Below are positions 34,529-44,161 of a stretch of DNA of 64,000 nt, in pieces. The translations under genes and the position numbers were made by a program. Where the stretch lies: NCBI GenBank assembly GCA_009901575.1, contig WXYP01000003.1:682001-746000 (forward strand). Direction: 5' to 3'. This DNA comes from Flavobacteriaceae bacterium R38. GTDB taxonomy: Bacteria > Bacteroidota > Bacteroidia > Flavobacteriales > Flavobacteriaceae. Within the stretch, counting starts at the first letter, position 1. Every line of letters starts with the position of its first letter. The notes beneath the pieces are model-generated. The model worked only from the letters and a program-made list of their open reading frames with translations, ran no database searches and was not told the DNA's origin.

Positions 34529-37500
34529 TTAATTTCCTTTTTTCTGAACCGCTGGTGTTGAAAACGGAGGGGGAGTAACTTTAATTTTTCCTTGTTTGTT
34601 TAACAACGATAACGCCTCTTTTACTGCACGTTCCAGTTGCGGATCTTTATCATTTGAAAGTGACTTGGCATCTTGACGCACTGCGATATCCGGAGCTACT
34701 CCTTCATTTTCGGCGATCCACTTGTTATTAATCGGATCAAAAACAGCATTATCCGGAGCAGTTAATGAGCCACCATCAACTAAGGCGTAATGTGTAGAAG
34801 ATTTTACCAAACCTCCCCATGTAGTTGCTCCAATTAACGGACCCGCCTTTTGTTGCCTGAATACCCAGGGAAAGAAATCACCTCCTGAACCTGCAAGCTC
34901 GTTTATTAACAACACTTTAGGGCCTAAAATACCCGCAGGAAGACGCATAGCTTTTCCGTTGGGAACTTCGTTGGTTAATCCGGCTCTTAGACTTCGTGTC
35001 ATTAAATCTACCATATAATCGTCTAAGAATCCGCCTCCATTGAAACGCTCATCAATTACAGCTCCTTCTTTATCTTGCTGAGCAAAATAATAACGGTTAA
35101 AAGAAACAAAACCAGGAGTACTGGTATTAGGAACCCATATATAGGCTAGTCTACCATTAGAAAGTTTATCGACAAGCCTTCTGTTATCTTCTACCCATGC
35201 ACGTTGACGTAAGGCGTTTTCACTTCTTATAGGTTCTACGATCTCTTTCCAGGAACCTTTAAAATTTGGTTCTTTGTTAATATGTAAAATAGTCTGAACT
35301 CCTAAGGTTCCGTCTAAATATTGATAAGGATCATCATTAGCTGTAATTTCTTTTCCGTTAATCCCTACCAAATAATACCCCTCTTTTATTTTTAATTCCG
35401 GACGATCTAATGGACTGGACAATCTGGGATTCCAACTTTCTGTAGTGAAAATACGTTCTATCATCCACCTATTATTCTTTGCTCTTAAGTTGGCACCTAA
35501 AAGTCCAATTCTATTGGTTTCTACCCTTGGGAAATCTCCTCCACGAACAAAACTATGTCCAACAGATAATTCACCGTTCATTTGATCTAAGATATAATTT
35601 AAATCTGCTCGATGCTTGATATAAGGAACTAGTGGAGCATAACGTTTATATACCTTATTCCAATCCCTACCGTGCATGTTAGGGTCATAAAAATAATCAC
35701 GCTCATATCGCCAGGCTTCTTCAAACATCTGAGTCCACTCTTCAGTACGATTCAGTTTCATTTTAAGATCTACTTTTAGTGATTTCCCACTTTTAGCATT
35801 TGCTCCGGCAGTATTAATAACTTTCCAGCCGGGTCCGATTCTGGCAAGCATTTTTTTACCGTCTGTAGATACCGAAACCTGGAAAACGCGTGTAGCAAAT
35901 TCTACTGCTTTTCCTTTTTCTATACTGTATTTATGCAAGGTAACTCCGGGATTATTGGGTATTCTTTCAGAAATGAAAACAGTACCCTTAGCTCCTTTTA
36001 ATGTAGAATTGTAATTGCGTACAGGTAGAGGTAAAGCAAACGTACGACGCTCTATCCCGTCAAAATCAATCTTTACTACATCTTTATCTGAAGATTTTGC
36101 ATCTTTTGATTTATCAGTATCTTTTTTAGTTCCTTCTTCTTTAATTTCCTCCTCGTCACTTTTGGGTTTAAATGTTGACGGATCATCTTGGCGAAGATTA
36201 ATAATGTAAGCTGCGTATGTAGGGTTGGACGTAATTGAACTGGTATTTGCCCAACCAGAACCTAATGCCAGGTTAGTACTTGCTAAAAAATATAAATGAT
36301 GCCCATCTGTATCCCAGGAAGGAGAAAAAGAATCTGCAAAAGCGTTGGTAATAGCATATGATTTATTATTTTTCTGAGACCATACTTTTATTTGTCTTAG
36401 ATTATTAGTTCCTGATTTGGCGTAAGCGAGCCATTGAGAATCTTTAGACCAGGTAAGCCCTAAAGAACCCCTTTCCAGGTTATTGCCACCAACATCTGCG
36501 GTAATGATTTTACGTGTTTCAAGATTTAAAATTCTTATCCTTACGTCATCATCTGTAAAGGCAATATATTTTCCATCGGGAGACCAGGTTGGCTCCCATG
36601 CGAGTTTTGATTCTCCTATAGAAATACTTCTGGGTTTAGATAATCCATCCTGAGAAGCAATCATTAACGAATATCCTTTTCCACCAGCATCAGAAAACCA
36701 GGCAACTTCATTACCTTTTGGAGACCAGATAGGAGCACGATCGGCAGTTTTAGAACTTTGAGTCATATTTCTGGAATTCCCATTTTCTACCGGTACAGTA
36801 AAGATCTCTCCACGTGCTTCCATAATAGCGCGTTTTCCGGAAGGAGATAGAGAAGCAGAGCGTGCTCTATTGCTTAAATCTTCCCATTTAGTTTCAGCCC
36901 ATGGAAAATCTCCTGATACGATAATTGATAATTGAGTTGTATTGCCAGTAGCAGGATCTAAAGTATGTAAATATCCATCTCTTTCAAATGCAATTATATT
37001 GCCATTACCAGAAATAGCTTTTATATCAGATCCTTTAAATGTGGTAACCTGTTTTAAATCTCCGGACTTAGGATCGTAAGACCAGATATTACTGGTAAAG
37101 TCCCGGTCAGATAAAAAATAAATAATATCTTTCATCCATAATGGATAGATATCTGTAGTTCGTTCATTAGGTAATAAAACTTCAGAATTATCTTTAAGAT
37201 TGAGAACGATTAGAGGTGTATTTTGACCCCCGCGGTACTCTTGCCATTCTACATCCCATCGATCTACACGATCGATAACAATTTGTTTACCATCCGGAGA
37301 AAACGAACCTCGTGTTCCCCATTGCTTATTTAACATTGTAGAAGGTCCTCCATCTTTAGAGACAGTCCATAAACGGTTAAAAGCAGTTGGAGCCGATTCG
37401 CGTGATGTTGCATAGAGAATGCGTTTCCCATCGGGCGTCCAGCCACGAACTAATGCGGCGCTGGGGTGCCAGGTGAGTCGTGTTACTTCGCCCCCGTTAA

Positions 37501-37789
37501 CAGAAACTGTATATACCGCATCGCTACCTGAACGGTTAGAGGTAAATGCTATTTGTGTACCATCCGGAGAAAAATGAGGGTCTTTTTCAACTGCAGCTGT
37601 ACTGGTAAGTCTTAGTACATTTTGTTGATTGAGATCTGATACCCAAATATCACCTCCATAAGAAAATGCGATATGAGTTTTGCTTATTGTTGGTTGTCTT
37701 AATAATCTTGTGCCTTGCGCATAAAAAGAGAGTATACAGGCAAAAGAAAAAATTGTAGAAAGAAAAAATTTGTTTAATAGATTATTCAT
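34529..37789 (-). CDS. Tricorn-like S41 protease with N-terminal beta-propeller
   Basis: The 1086-residue secreted protein has a signal peptide (ending FYAQG). WD40/PD40-type propeller blades repeat through residues 30-540 with SPDGTQIAFTSNR-type units. A Lys/Glu/Asp-rich linker (about 540-575) leads to a tricorn-type C1 region, a PDZ domain (about 790-850) and the S41 peptidase core (about 880-1050), where INELAGSGGDFFPW holds the nucleophile Ser. Such proteins degrade oligopeptides. A terminator upstream separates it from the metalloprotease. Confidence 0.92.
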   Translation of the reverse strand: MNNLLNKFFLSTIFSFACILSFYAQGTRLLRQPTISKTHIAFSYGGDIWVSDLNQQNVLRLTSTAAVEKDPHFSPDGTQIAFTSNRSGSDAVYTVSVNGGEVTRLTWHPSAALVRGWTPDGKRILYATSRESAPTAFNRLWTVSKDGGPSTMLNKQWGTRGSFSPDGKQIVIDRVDRWDVEWQEYRGGQNTPLIVLNLKDNSEVLLPNERTTDIYPLWMKDIIYFLSDRDFTSNIWSYDPKSGDLKQVTTFKGSDIKAISGNGNIIAFERDGYLHTLDPATGNTTQLSIIVSGDFPWAETKWEDLSNRARSASLSPSGKRAIMEARGEIFTVPVENGNSRNMTQSSKTADRAPIWSPKGNEVAWFSDAGGKGYSLMIASQDGLSKPRSISIGESKLAWEPTWSPDGKYIAFTDDDVRIRILNLETRKIITADVGGNNLERGSLGLTWSKDSQWLAYAKSGTNNLRQIKVWSQKNNKSYAITNAFADSFSPSWDTDGHHLYFLASTNLALGSGWANTSSITSNPTYAAYIINLRQDDPSTFKPKSDEEEIKEEGTKKDTDKSKDAKSSDKDVVKIDFDGIERRTFALPLPVRNYNSTLKGAKGTVFISERIPNNPGVTLHKYSIEKGKAVEFATRVFQVSVSTDGKKMLARIGPGWKVINTAGANAKSGKSLKVDLKMKLNRTEEWTQMFEEAWRYERDYFYDPNMHGRDWNKVYKRYAPLVPYIKHRADLNYILDQMNGELSVGHSFVRGGDFPRVETNRIGLLGANLRAKNNRWMIERIFTTESWNPRLSSPLDRPELKIKEGYYLVGINGKEITANDDPYQYLDGTLGVQTILHINKEPNFKGSWKEIVEPIRSENALRQRAWVEDNRRLVDKLSNGRLAYIWVPNTSTPGFVSFNRYYFAQQDKEGAVIDERFNGGGFLDDYMVDLMTRSLRAGLTNEVPNGKAMRLPAGILGPKVLLINELAGSGGDFFPWVFRQQKAGPLIGATTWGGLVKSSTHYALVDGGSLTAPDNAVFDPINNKWIAENEGVAPDIAVRQDAKSLSNDKDPQLERAVKEALSLLNKQGKIKVTPPPFSTPAVQKKGN

Positions 37790-37875
37790 AAAATAACTAT
37801 TTAGGTTGTTAAAAAAGACTAATAGCAGTAGTAGGAGAGTTAAGAACTGAATTTAGGAACTATAAAGAAACAAAA

Positions 37876-37904
37876 AAACCGGCAAAAAATGGTTTGCCGG
37901 TTTT
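37876..37904 (-). terminator. Intrinsic terminator downstream of zinc metalloprotease gene
   Basis: AAACCGGCAAA pairs with TTTGCCGGTTT around a 6-nt loop, with A/T runs outside. It lies 23 bp after the metalloprotease stop on the minus strand and before the tricorn-like gene. Confidence 0.85.
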
Positions 37905-37926
37905 AATACTATATTCAAATTTTAGA

Positions 37927-40431
37927 TTATTTAGGATCTAAAATATTATTGATACGTTCTACAGCATCTTGTAAATGAATTCTACTGATACCACTTGAAT
38001 TACCAATAGCAGTTCTGGCAGAACTTCTTAAAGATCTTAATTCTGCTCTTACAATAGCTCTAATATCAGATTGGCTTACATTAACATTTGTACGTCTGAC
38101 AAATCTTCTGAATGCAGCAGGAATAGTAGGCTGCTCATTGTTCATTAAGAACTCCATTCTGTCTATATAAGCACGTTGTAAATTTCTTCTGTATGTATCG
38201 ATAGAACGCCCTCTACTTAATTCACTAAATAATCCTCTTCTTAAATCTCTCATCATATTTAAGAGTGTGTAAGCTTCATTTCCGTTAAGAGTCTCGTTTT
38301 CAATCATACGAGCCATTCTTCCGAAGTCAAGAAGGTTATTAAGTGTTCTGGTTTGGAATCCTCTTACACGCTCAACATTCCCAGCGTTTTCTACTTTATT
38401 GAAAATATTTTCATCCATTAACCATTGTGGAGTAGCAAATAATTCTTTCTGTAGAAAATCCATTGCTCTTTTTTGCCTTTCTTTTTCAACATGCGTGAAG
38501 ATAGCACCTTCTTGATCATAAGTCTTATTGTACTGATATACACCACCAATATTAGCAGTAACATGCCCCATATAACGATTGTACTGTCCTAGTACCTGAC
38601 CGTACATAGTTTGAAGATCGCTATAGTTTTTACCATCTTCTGCAGTCCATTCGATCAAATTAGGAACGATACGCTTAAGATTTAAGATACCGTAGTGACT
38701 TGCAAGCATAGAATCATCTCCTAAATCTTCAGTTTGAGAAGTAGGGTCAATTACTCCAGGTCCGCCACCTTGTTGAGCTCCAAAACGATATAATGGATCA
38801 TCAGCATGATCTAAAATCCACTTATCTAAAGTTGCTTTTTCATCTTCAGCAGTTTTTGCATCTAATATAGGTCTGTACCCCCAGTTGATAGCGTGTTTGT
38901 CATAAACACCAATGTTTGGCATTAAAGCTACATCTCCATCACCTGGCTGAGCTATATAATTGAAACGAGCGTAGTCCATAATTGATGGAGCAGTACCATA
39001 TTTTTTTGTAAACTCAGGATCACGTAATTTTTCAACAGGATAAGCAACACTACTTCCCATGTTATGTGGTAATCCTAAAGTATGTCCTACTTCGTGAGCA
39101 GATACAAAACGAATTAAACGACCCATTACTTCATCTTTGAAAGCAACTCCTCTTGCATCTGGATTGATGGCTGCAGTTTGTACAAAGAACCAGTTACGCA
39201 ATAAAGTCATTACGTTATGGTACCAATTAATATCTGATTCTAAAATTTCTCCTGAACGAGGATCACTTACGTGAGGTCCGTTTGCGTTTGGAATAGGAGA
39301 TGCTAAGTAACGTACTACAGAGTAACGTGCATCTTCAGGACTCCACTCCGGATCTTCTTCTGGAGTAGGAGGTGTTTTTGCAATAATAGCATTTTTAAAA
39401 CCAGCAGCTTCAAAAGCAACTTGCCAGTCTTCAATTCCTTGCTTAATATATTTAACCCATTTCTCAGGTGTAGCTCTATCAATGTAATAAACAATTGGTT
39501 TTTTAGGCTCAACTAATTCTCCACGTCTGAATTTAGCAATGTCTTCGTCTTTAACCTCTAGTCTCCATCTGTCCAGGTAACGAACTGTCTTACTCTCTTG
39601 TACATCAAGTCCATAATCTACCTGCCCACGAGCGAACCATCCGACACGCTGATCAAAATTACGACGCTTCATAGGTACTTTAGGTAATAAGATCATTGAA
39701 TTGTTGATCTCAATAGAAATAGTTCCTAAGCTTCCATTAGAAGGAGGATTATTAGCTATATATGTCTTTACGTGTCTTGCTTCAATATTAGTAGGGTAAC
39801 TTTTTAAACTCTCTATAAAAGATTTTCCTGCATCTAATCTTGTTACTCTATATTGAGTTCTTCTAAATTGGGGTAATCCAAGAGGTTTTACATCTTTGTT
39901 GTAAAGATCTGTAACATCAATTACAGTACTGGTACTATCTTTACCAATTGCTTTAATTGGAAAAGAATACAATACCGGTTCAAAATTAGAATTTACTACA
40001 GCTTCATGAATTGGTAAAGAATCTGCAGCGACTACAGCAGTAGATACCACGCGTAATAATACTTTTTTATCTTTTTTCTGCCATCTTAACATCTGTTCGT
40101 TTTGCTTACCACCACCAAAACCAAGGCCATTAGCAGTTTTGGCAATACGTGTTACCATAAGCATTTCTCTTTCGAAAAGAGAATCCGGGATTTCATAAAA
40201 ATATTTTGCATCAATTTTATGAACATCAAATAAACCTTTATCGGTTTTAGCATCTTTTGTAATTACCTTATTATAAGGTTGGATTCCACCTTTTTTTGGT
40301 GCCGGTTTACGAACTGGAGCAGTTGTGGCTGCTTTTTTGCCTTTCTTCTTTTTTCTTTGTGCTTCTACTGTTTGATTTGCTGTGAAAATAAACAGCACAA
40401 GAAGCAACTTAACGAGTATCTTTTTTGACAT
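37927..40431 (-). CDS. Large zinc-dependent metalloprotease (DUF5117/DUF5118 type)
   Basis: The 834-residue secreted protein has a signal peptide (ending TVEAQ) and then a very Lys-rich stretch (RKKKKGKK). The metzincin-type zinc site is HEVGHTLGLPHNMGSS near residue 445, giving three His ligands and Glu. The N-terminal and C-terminal regions around it match the layout of the DUF5118-DUF5117-peptidase family common in Bacteroidota. It is probably secreted to the periplasm or surface. It has its own terminator at 37876-37904 and is divergent from the repeat protein at 40655. Confidence 0.88.
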   Translation of the reverse strand: MSKKILVKLLLVLFIFTANQTVEAQRKKKKGKKAATTAPVRKPAPKKGGIQPYNKVITKDAKTDKGLFDVHKIDAKYFYEIPDSLFEREMLMVTRIAKTANGLGFGGGKQNEQMLRWQKKDKKVLLRVVSTAVVAADSLPIHEAVVNSNFEPVLYSFPIKAIGKDSTSTVIDVTDLYNKDVKPLGLPQFRRTQYRVTRLDAGKSFIESLKSYPTNIEARHVKTYIANNPPSNGSLGTISIEINNSMILLPKVPMKRRNFDQRVGWFARGQVDYGLDVQESKTVRYLDRWRLEVKDEDIAKFRRGELVEPKKPIVYYIDRATPEKWVKYIKQGIEDWQVAFEAAGFKNAIIAKTPPTPEEDPEWSPEDARYSVVRYLASPIPNANGPHVSDPRSGEILESDINWYHNVMTLLRNWFFVQTAAINPDARGVAFKDEVMGRLIRFVSAHEVGHTLGLPHNMGSSVAYPVEKLRDPEFTKKYGTAPSIMDYARFNYIAQPGDGDVALMPNIGVYDKHAINWGYRPILDAKTAEDEKATLDKWILDHADDPLYRFGAQQGGGPGVIDPTSQTEDLGDDSMLASHYGILNLKRIVPNLIEWTAEDGKNYSDLQTMYGQVLGQYNRYMGHVTANIGGVYQYNKTYDQEGAIFTHVEKERQKRAMDFLQKELFATPQWLMDENIFNKVENAGNVERVRGFQTRTLNNLLDFGRMARMIENETLNGNEAYTLLNMMRDLRRGLFSELSRGRSIDTYRRNLQRAYIDRMEFLMNNEQPTIPAAFRRFVRRTNVNVSQSDIRAIVRAELRSLRSSARTAIGNSSGISRIHLQDAVERINNILDPK

Positions 40432-40654
40432 GAATTAGTTATTTAGTTTAAAAAATCCCCCAAATTACAGCAAATATTGTGGTAAGTACTGTTAAGGTTT
40501 TCTTAAGCTTTTTATTGATATATCTATATATATGTGTAAAAGAAACAAAAAAAGCTATGAAAGTTAAAAATTTCACAAAGATCGTAACATTTTGCTTTAT
40601 TGATAGTCTATTAAGTAAACAACAAGATTTAAAACCAATAAAAAATATTTACAA

Positions 40655-41263
40655 ATGAACAAGTTATTAATTATTTGTGGATTGCTTTTCTTCCAGGAAG
40701 GAGCCACTCAGAAAGACGAACCAGAACCCTATAACTTTCAAAAAGTTAATCATCTAAAAGAAGTTGCATTTTTTATGCCAAATGAAATTGACTTTACTAA
40801 AGATTTTCTGTTTTCAGAATATAAAGAAACTGAAAGAGTACTCGATTTAAATTCAATTGAATATATAGAAAATGATGAGGCGGTTGATTTAGGATTTAAT
40901 ACAGCTTTGTATTTACCAAGAGGGTTTGATCCACATGTAGCATATTTAGATATCAATTCAATTGAGTATATTGAAGATGAAGGAGAAGTTGATTTAGGGT
41001 TTGATACTAAGAAATATCTTCCGGAAAACTTTGATCCATATGCAAAACCATTCAATTTAAATGAAATAGCATATTTAGGAGAAGAGGAAGTTGAATTAGG
41101 ATTTGACCATAAAAAATATTTACCAAGAGGGTTTGATGCTCATGCGCCAGACTATAATATCAACTCAATTGAATATATTGAACATGATGAAGTTGCTTTA
41201 GAATTAGAGTACAAGAAATTCTTATCAAAGAAATTAAAGTGTGTAAAACCAACCAACCTATAA
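40655..41263 (+). CDS. Secreted protein of about 35-residue tandem repeats
   Basis: I recognise no named family. After a signal-peptide-like N-terminus (1-19), the 202-residue protein has four consecutive units of 34-35 residues from about residue 64. Each unit follows the pattern [DN][IL]N.I.Y[IL]...E.V.LGF..K.YLPRGFDPH. A degenerate earlier unit (HLKEVAFFMPNEIDF) precedes them, and the fourth loses the YLP.GFD ending and gains a Cys. It is acidic overall. The 223-bp divergent upstream spacer shows no obvious promoter, and a terminator follows at 41321. Confidence 0.78.
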   Translation: MNKLLIICGLLFFQEGATQKDEPEPYNFQKVNHLKEVAFFMPNEIDFTKDFLFSEYKETERVLDLNSIEYIENDEAVDLGFNTALYLPRGFDPHVAYLDINSIEYIEDEGEVDLGFDTKKYLPENFDPYAKPFNLNEIAYLGEEEVELGFDHKKYLPRGFDAHAPDYNINSIEYIEHDEVALELEYKKFLSKKLKCVKPTNL

Positions 41264-41320
41264 ATAAAATAATAATCTCAACATAAAACTTTGTGATATA
41301 ATTATTTTGAATTAGTCGCT

Positions 41321-41350
41321 AAAACTCTGCTTAACCTGCAGAGTTTTTTG
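41321..41350 (+). terminator. Intrinsic terminator after the tandem-repeat protein gene
   Basis: AAAACTCTGC pairs with GCAGAGTTTT around a 7-nt loop and runs into TTTTTTG, about 58 bp after the stop codon. Confidence 0.85.
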
Positions 41351-41452
41351 TTTTAAAGATGTAGCAAAAAGTAAAAAAGAGTAAAAAATATTAAGGAATC
41401 ATGTAACATTTTTAAAAAACCGCATCCAAAGGGAAATTTAAAAATAGAAATC

Positions 41453-42286
41453 ATGAAAAAAATTATTAGTGTTTTTACCTTTTTATTGTTCAGTATAATT
41501 TCATTTTCTCAGCATGATCCGTTTAAAGTTAATGTTGTAGGAGAAGGTAATCCTATATTATTATTTCCGGGCTTTGCATGCACAGGAGAAGTATGGAAAG
41601 AAACAGTAGAAGGACTCTCTCAGCATTATGAGTGTCATGTGTTTACATTTGCTGGTTTTGGTGACGTTCCTCCTGTAGAAACGCCCTGGTTGTCCAGGAT
41701 TAAAGATGGAGTTGTAAATTATGTTAAGAAAAATGCATTAAAAGAACCTGTAATTATAGGACATAGCCTTGGGGGAACTTTAGGGTTATGGATGAGCAGT
41801 ACTGAAGAAAAGTTATTTAAGAAGCTAATAATAGTTGATGGATTGCCTTCCGTCGGAGCGTTGATGATTCCAAATTTTGATGCAACAACCATAGTTTATG
41901 ATAATCCGTTTAGTAAAAGGCAACTTGCCATGAATGATGAAGAGTTTAAAGCAATGGCAGTTCAAACAGCTTCATTTATGAGTTTAAATAAAGAAAAACA
42001 TAAGCAAATTATAAATTGGATACTCAAAGCAGATAGGGAAACGTATGTGTATGGATATACAGATCTTTTAAAATTAGATTTAAGAGAAGATATGAAAAAG
42101 GTAAAGATTCCAGTAGTTTTATTGGCAGCTACCTATCCGAATAAAGAAATGATAAAGTCAAATTATGACAAACAATACAAATATCTACAAAACCTAGAAG
42201 TTTTTTATGCTGATAATTCTGCACATTTTATTATGTACGATCAGCCAGAATGGTTTATAAATCAAGTAAAAGCACAACTTGAATAA
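41453..42286 (+). CDS. Secreted alpha/beta hydrolase, first gene of ECF sigma operon
   Basis: The signal peptide ends SFSQ (about residue 20). The alpha/beta hydrolase features are the oxyanion region LLFPGFACTGEVW, the nucleophile elbow GHSLGGTLGLW (about residue 103), and a late His in NSAHFIMYDQP. The 277 residues are normal. It ends 5 nt before the ECF sigma gene, so they form one operon. Substrate is unknown; pairing a secreted hydrolase with a sigma factor suggests a role in an envelope response. Confidence 0.83.
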   Translation: MKKIISVFTFLLFSIISFSQHDPFKVNVVGEGNPILLFPGFACTGEVWKETVEGLSQHYECHVFTFAGFGDVPPVETPWLSRIKDGVVNYVKKNALKEPVIIGHSLGGTLGLWMSSTEEKLFKKLIIVDGLPSVGALMIPNFDATTIVYDNPFSKRQLAMNDEEFKAMAVQTASFMSLNKEKHKQIINWILKADRETYVYGYTDLLKLDLREDMKKVKIPVVLLAATYPNKEMIKSNYDKQYKYLQNLEVFYADNSAHFIMYDQPEWFINQVKAQLE

Positions 42287-42291
42287 GAGAA

Positions 42292-42783
42292 ATGTCAGAA
42301 AAAGAATTTCAAATAATTTATAACCAACACTACCAGAAAGTCTATAGGCTTTGCATGGGATATTTTAAAGGGAACGATCGTATTGCAGAAGATGTAACTC
42401 AGGAAGTTTTTATTAAAGTATGGGAGAAATCTAATGTTTTTAGAGGAGATTCCCATATTTCTACCTGGATCTATAGAATAACAGTAAATACATGTTTAAT
42501 GTATTTGCGGTCTAGGAAACTAAAAAAAGAAATTTCTTCAGAAAAGTTTCCTGAGAAGCCAGAAAATAACCCAGATCATCAATCAGATAAAGAGCAACAA
42601 TTAAAACTCTTATATGATTGTATATATAAACTGGATGAATTGAATAAAATAATCATTTTGATGGTGTTAGAAGGTTTGTCTTATGATAAAATAGCTGCAG
42701 TTGCAGGAGTTTCTGAGGAGACACTTAGAGTACGAATCCATCGAATTAAAAAAAGTTTAACTAAATGCGTAAATGATGAATGA
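42292..42783 (+). CDS. ECF-type RNA polymerase sigma factor
   Basis: Region 2 (about 5-75) has YNQHYQKVYRLCMGYF and EDVTQEVFIKVWEK, with the region 2.4 segment STWIYRITVNTCLMYLRSR. Region 4 (about 105-160) has LNKIIILMVLEGLSYDKIAAVAGVSEETLRVRIHRIKKSL. The 163 residues are typical of ECF sigma-70 factors. It follows the hydrolase by 5 nt and overlaps the next membrane protein gene by 11 nt, so it is translated together with it. Confidence 0.93.
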   Translation: MSEKEFQIIYNQHYQKVYRLCMGYFKGNDRIAEDVTQEVFIKVWEKSNVFRGDSHISTWIYRITVNTCLMYLRSRKLKKEISSEKFPEKPENNPDHQSDKEQQLKLLYDCIYKLDELNKIIILMVLEGLSYDKIAAVAGVSEETLRVRIHRIKKSLTKCVNDE

Positions 42784-43351
42784 GTTTAATGAAATCCTGG
42801 AAATTTGGGAGAATCAACCCAATCAAAATGCTTCTAAAGCTGGAGAAGTTATAAAAGAAGCAAAAAGAATAAAAGAAAGAATTAAAAGAAATCATTTTTG
42901 GACCAAATTAATTCTCACAATAACCGTGATGATTCTGATCACTTTTTTTATTTCAGTTTCTGTGCACAATTTTAATCAGAGTTTTACAGGTGCTTTTATC
43001 ATGGTAAGTGTTCTTTTAATTAGAATATTCTTAGAATATTTGAGTTGGAATAAGTACAGAAAACTAGATGATACCAGGTCTCTAAATATGTATACAAAAC
43101 AAGCATCTTCATTTTATAAATGGAGAAAGAAAATACATATTTTATGTACTCCTTTAATATTCCTTCTTTATGTATTTGGATTTATTTTACTCATGCCTTT
43201 TTTTAAGAACGGACTTTCTGAAGGGTTTTACACATATGTAAAAGTATCTTCCATTGTGATATTTATAGTGCTCTCTGTTTTTATTCTTAAACAGGTCAAA
43301 AAAGAATTAGAAACGCTAAAATTTTTAGAAGAATTATTTAAAGACGATTGA
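42773..43351 (+). CDS. Membrane protein paired with ECF sigma factor (possible anti-sigma)
   Basis: The 192-residue protein has a cytoplasmic helical N-terminus of about 40 residues rich in Lys/Glu, then four predicted transmembrane segments (about 44-62, 66-86, 120-142, 150-172), and a short charged C-terminus. The position and overlap with the sigma gene suggest an anti-sigma role, with the N-terminal part binding the sigma. It lacks any zinc-anti-sigma HxxxCxxC motif, so this is inference. A second ATG lies one codon later. It converges with the gene at 43353 with 1 nt between stops. Confidence 0.75.
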   Translation: MMNEFNEILEIWENQPNQNASKAGEVIKEAKRIKERIKRNHFWTKLILTITVMILITFFISVSVHNFNQSFTGAFIMVSVLLIRIFLEYLSWNKYRKLDDTRSLNMYTKQASSFYKWRKKIHILCTPLIFLLYVFGFILLMPFFKNGLSEGFYTYVKVSSIVIFIVLSVFILKQVKKELETLKFLEELFKDD

Positions 43352-43352
43352 T

Positions 43353-43736
43353 TTACTTAATAGCGACAGATTTGAGTTTTATTCGGGTATTTTTTATGAA
43401 CTCTTTTTTATGCTTTAAATAAAGAACAAATTGCCCATCAGTAAGAACGCTGTCTAATTCTTTGTCTCTAAACTTGTCTAAAGATTTTATCTTTTTCAAT
43501 TTTGAAAGTTTATTGCTTTTACTATGAATTATGGGTACAATTTTATGAGCATGCATTAGATTAATTTCCAGGATCAATTTGTTTTGCTGATCGGTTAGCA
43601 TTAATGCTTGAGTGATTTCGTTAGAAAAAGTGACTGCCCTTTCTTCCGGAGTTGAATGTTCCAGTTCTTTTAAAATTTGAGCTTGAGTATTAGAAAAGAT
43701 CAAAAGGCTAAAAAAAAGGGTAAACAGAACTTTCAT
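43353..43736 (-). CDS. Small secreted protein of unknown function
   Basis: From ATG 43736 it encodes 127 residues: a signal peptide ending NTQAQ and a helical body with EITQALMLTDQQNKLILEINLMHAHK and LDSVLTDGQFVLYLKHKK. The spacing of these LTxxQ-like helices recalls the Spy/CpxP-like proteins elsewhere in the window. An upstream in-frame ATG (43793) would overlap the DCC gene and bury the signal peptide, so I reject it. It is 2 nt downstream of the DCC gene and is probably co-transcribed. Confidence 0.7.
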   Translation of the reverse strand: MKVLFTLFFSLLIFSNTQAQILKELEHSTPEERAVTFSNEITQALMLTDQQNKLILEINLMHAHKIVPIIHSKSNKLSKLKKIKSLDKFRDKELDSVLTDGQFVLYLKHKKEFIKNTRIKLKSVAIK

Positions 43737-43738
43737 TT

Positions 43739-44137
43739 TTAGAACTTTTGAGTGAAATTTACAGTACACATCGCGTTGTTTGATCCAAACCATTTTATCC
43801 TGTTTCTTGAAGCTGTATCGTATACAGTATCTCTTATGAATTTAGGAATTAAAATAAAGATATCATGAATAAATCTCCAATGAGACATTGTAGAAGCAAT
43901 CTTTAAAAAAGCTGTAGATTTAGTATATATGCGGTCTTCCTGAAATAAGATAACGGTATCTAGTCTATCTGTAGGGAAATTATTTAACATTAATAGCTCC
44001 TGGCCTTTTTTAGATTGAAAAGGAACAAAAGTAAAAGTGTTTTTCGGAGTATTTTTAAAGATCCAGCTTACAACCCCGTTGCATAAATTACAGATGCCAT
44101 CGTATATAATAATATTTTGATCTTGAGTTGTTTGCAA
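43739..44137 (-). CDS. DCC-family (DUF393) thiol-disulfide oxidoreductase-like protein
   Basis: The family motif is YDGICNLCNGVVSWI with C16 and C19, which form the CxxC-type pair of the name. The 132 residues match the family, with FVPFQSKKGQELL and a C-terminal IPKFIRDTVYDTASRNRIKWFG. It is cytoplasmic with no signal peptide. Function is not established, though a redox role is expected. It lies 24 nt downstream of the ABC ATPase gene. Confidence 0.88.
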   Translation of the reverse strand: MQTTQDQNIIIYDGICNLCNGVVSWIFKNTPKNTFTFVPFQSKKGQELLMLNNFPTDRLDTVILFQEDRIYTKSTAFLKIASTMSHWRFIHDIFILIPKFIRDTVYDTASRNRIKWFGSNNAMCTVNFTQKF

Positions 44138-44161
44138 AATGTTTACTTTGAGAAATACTTT

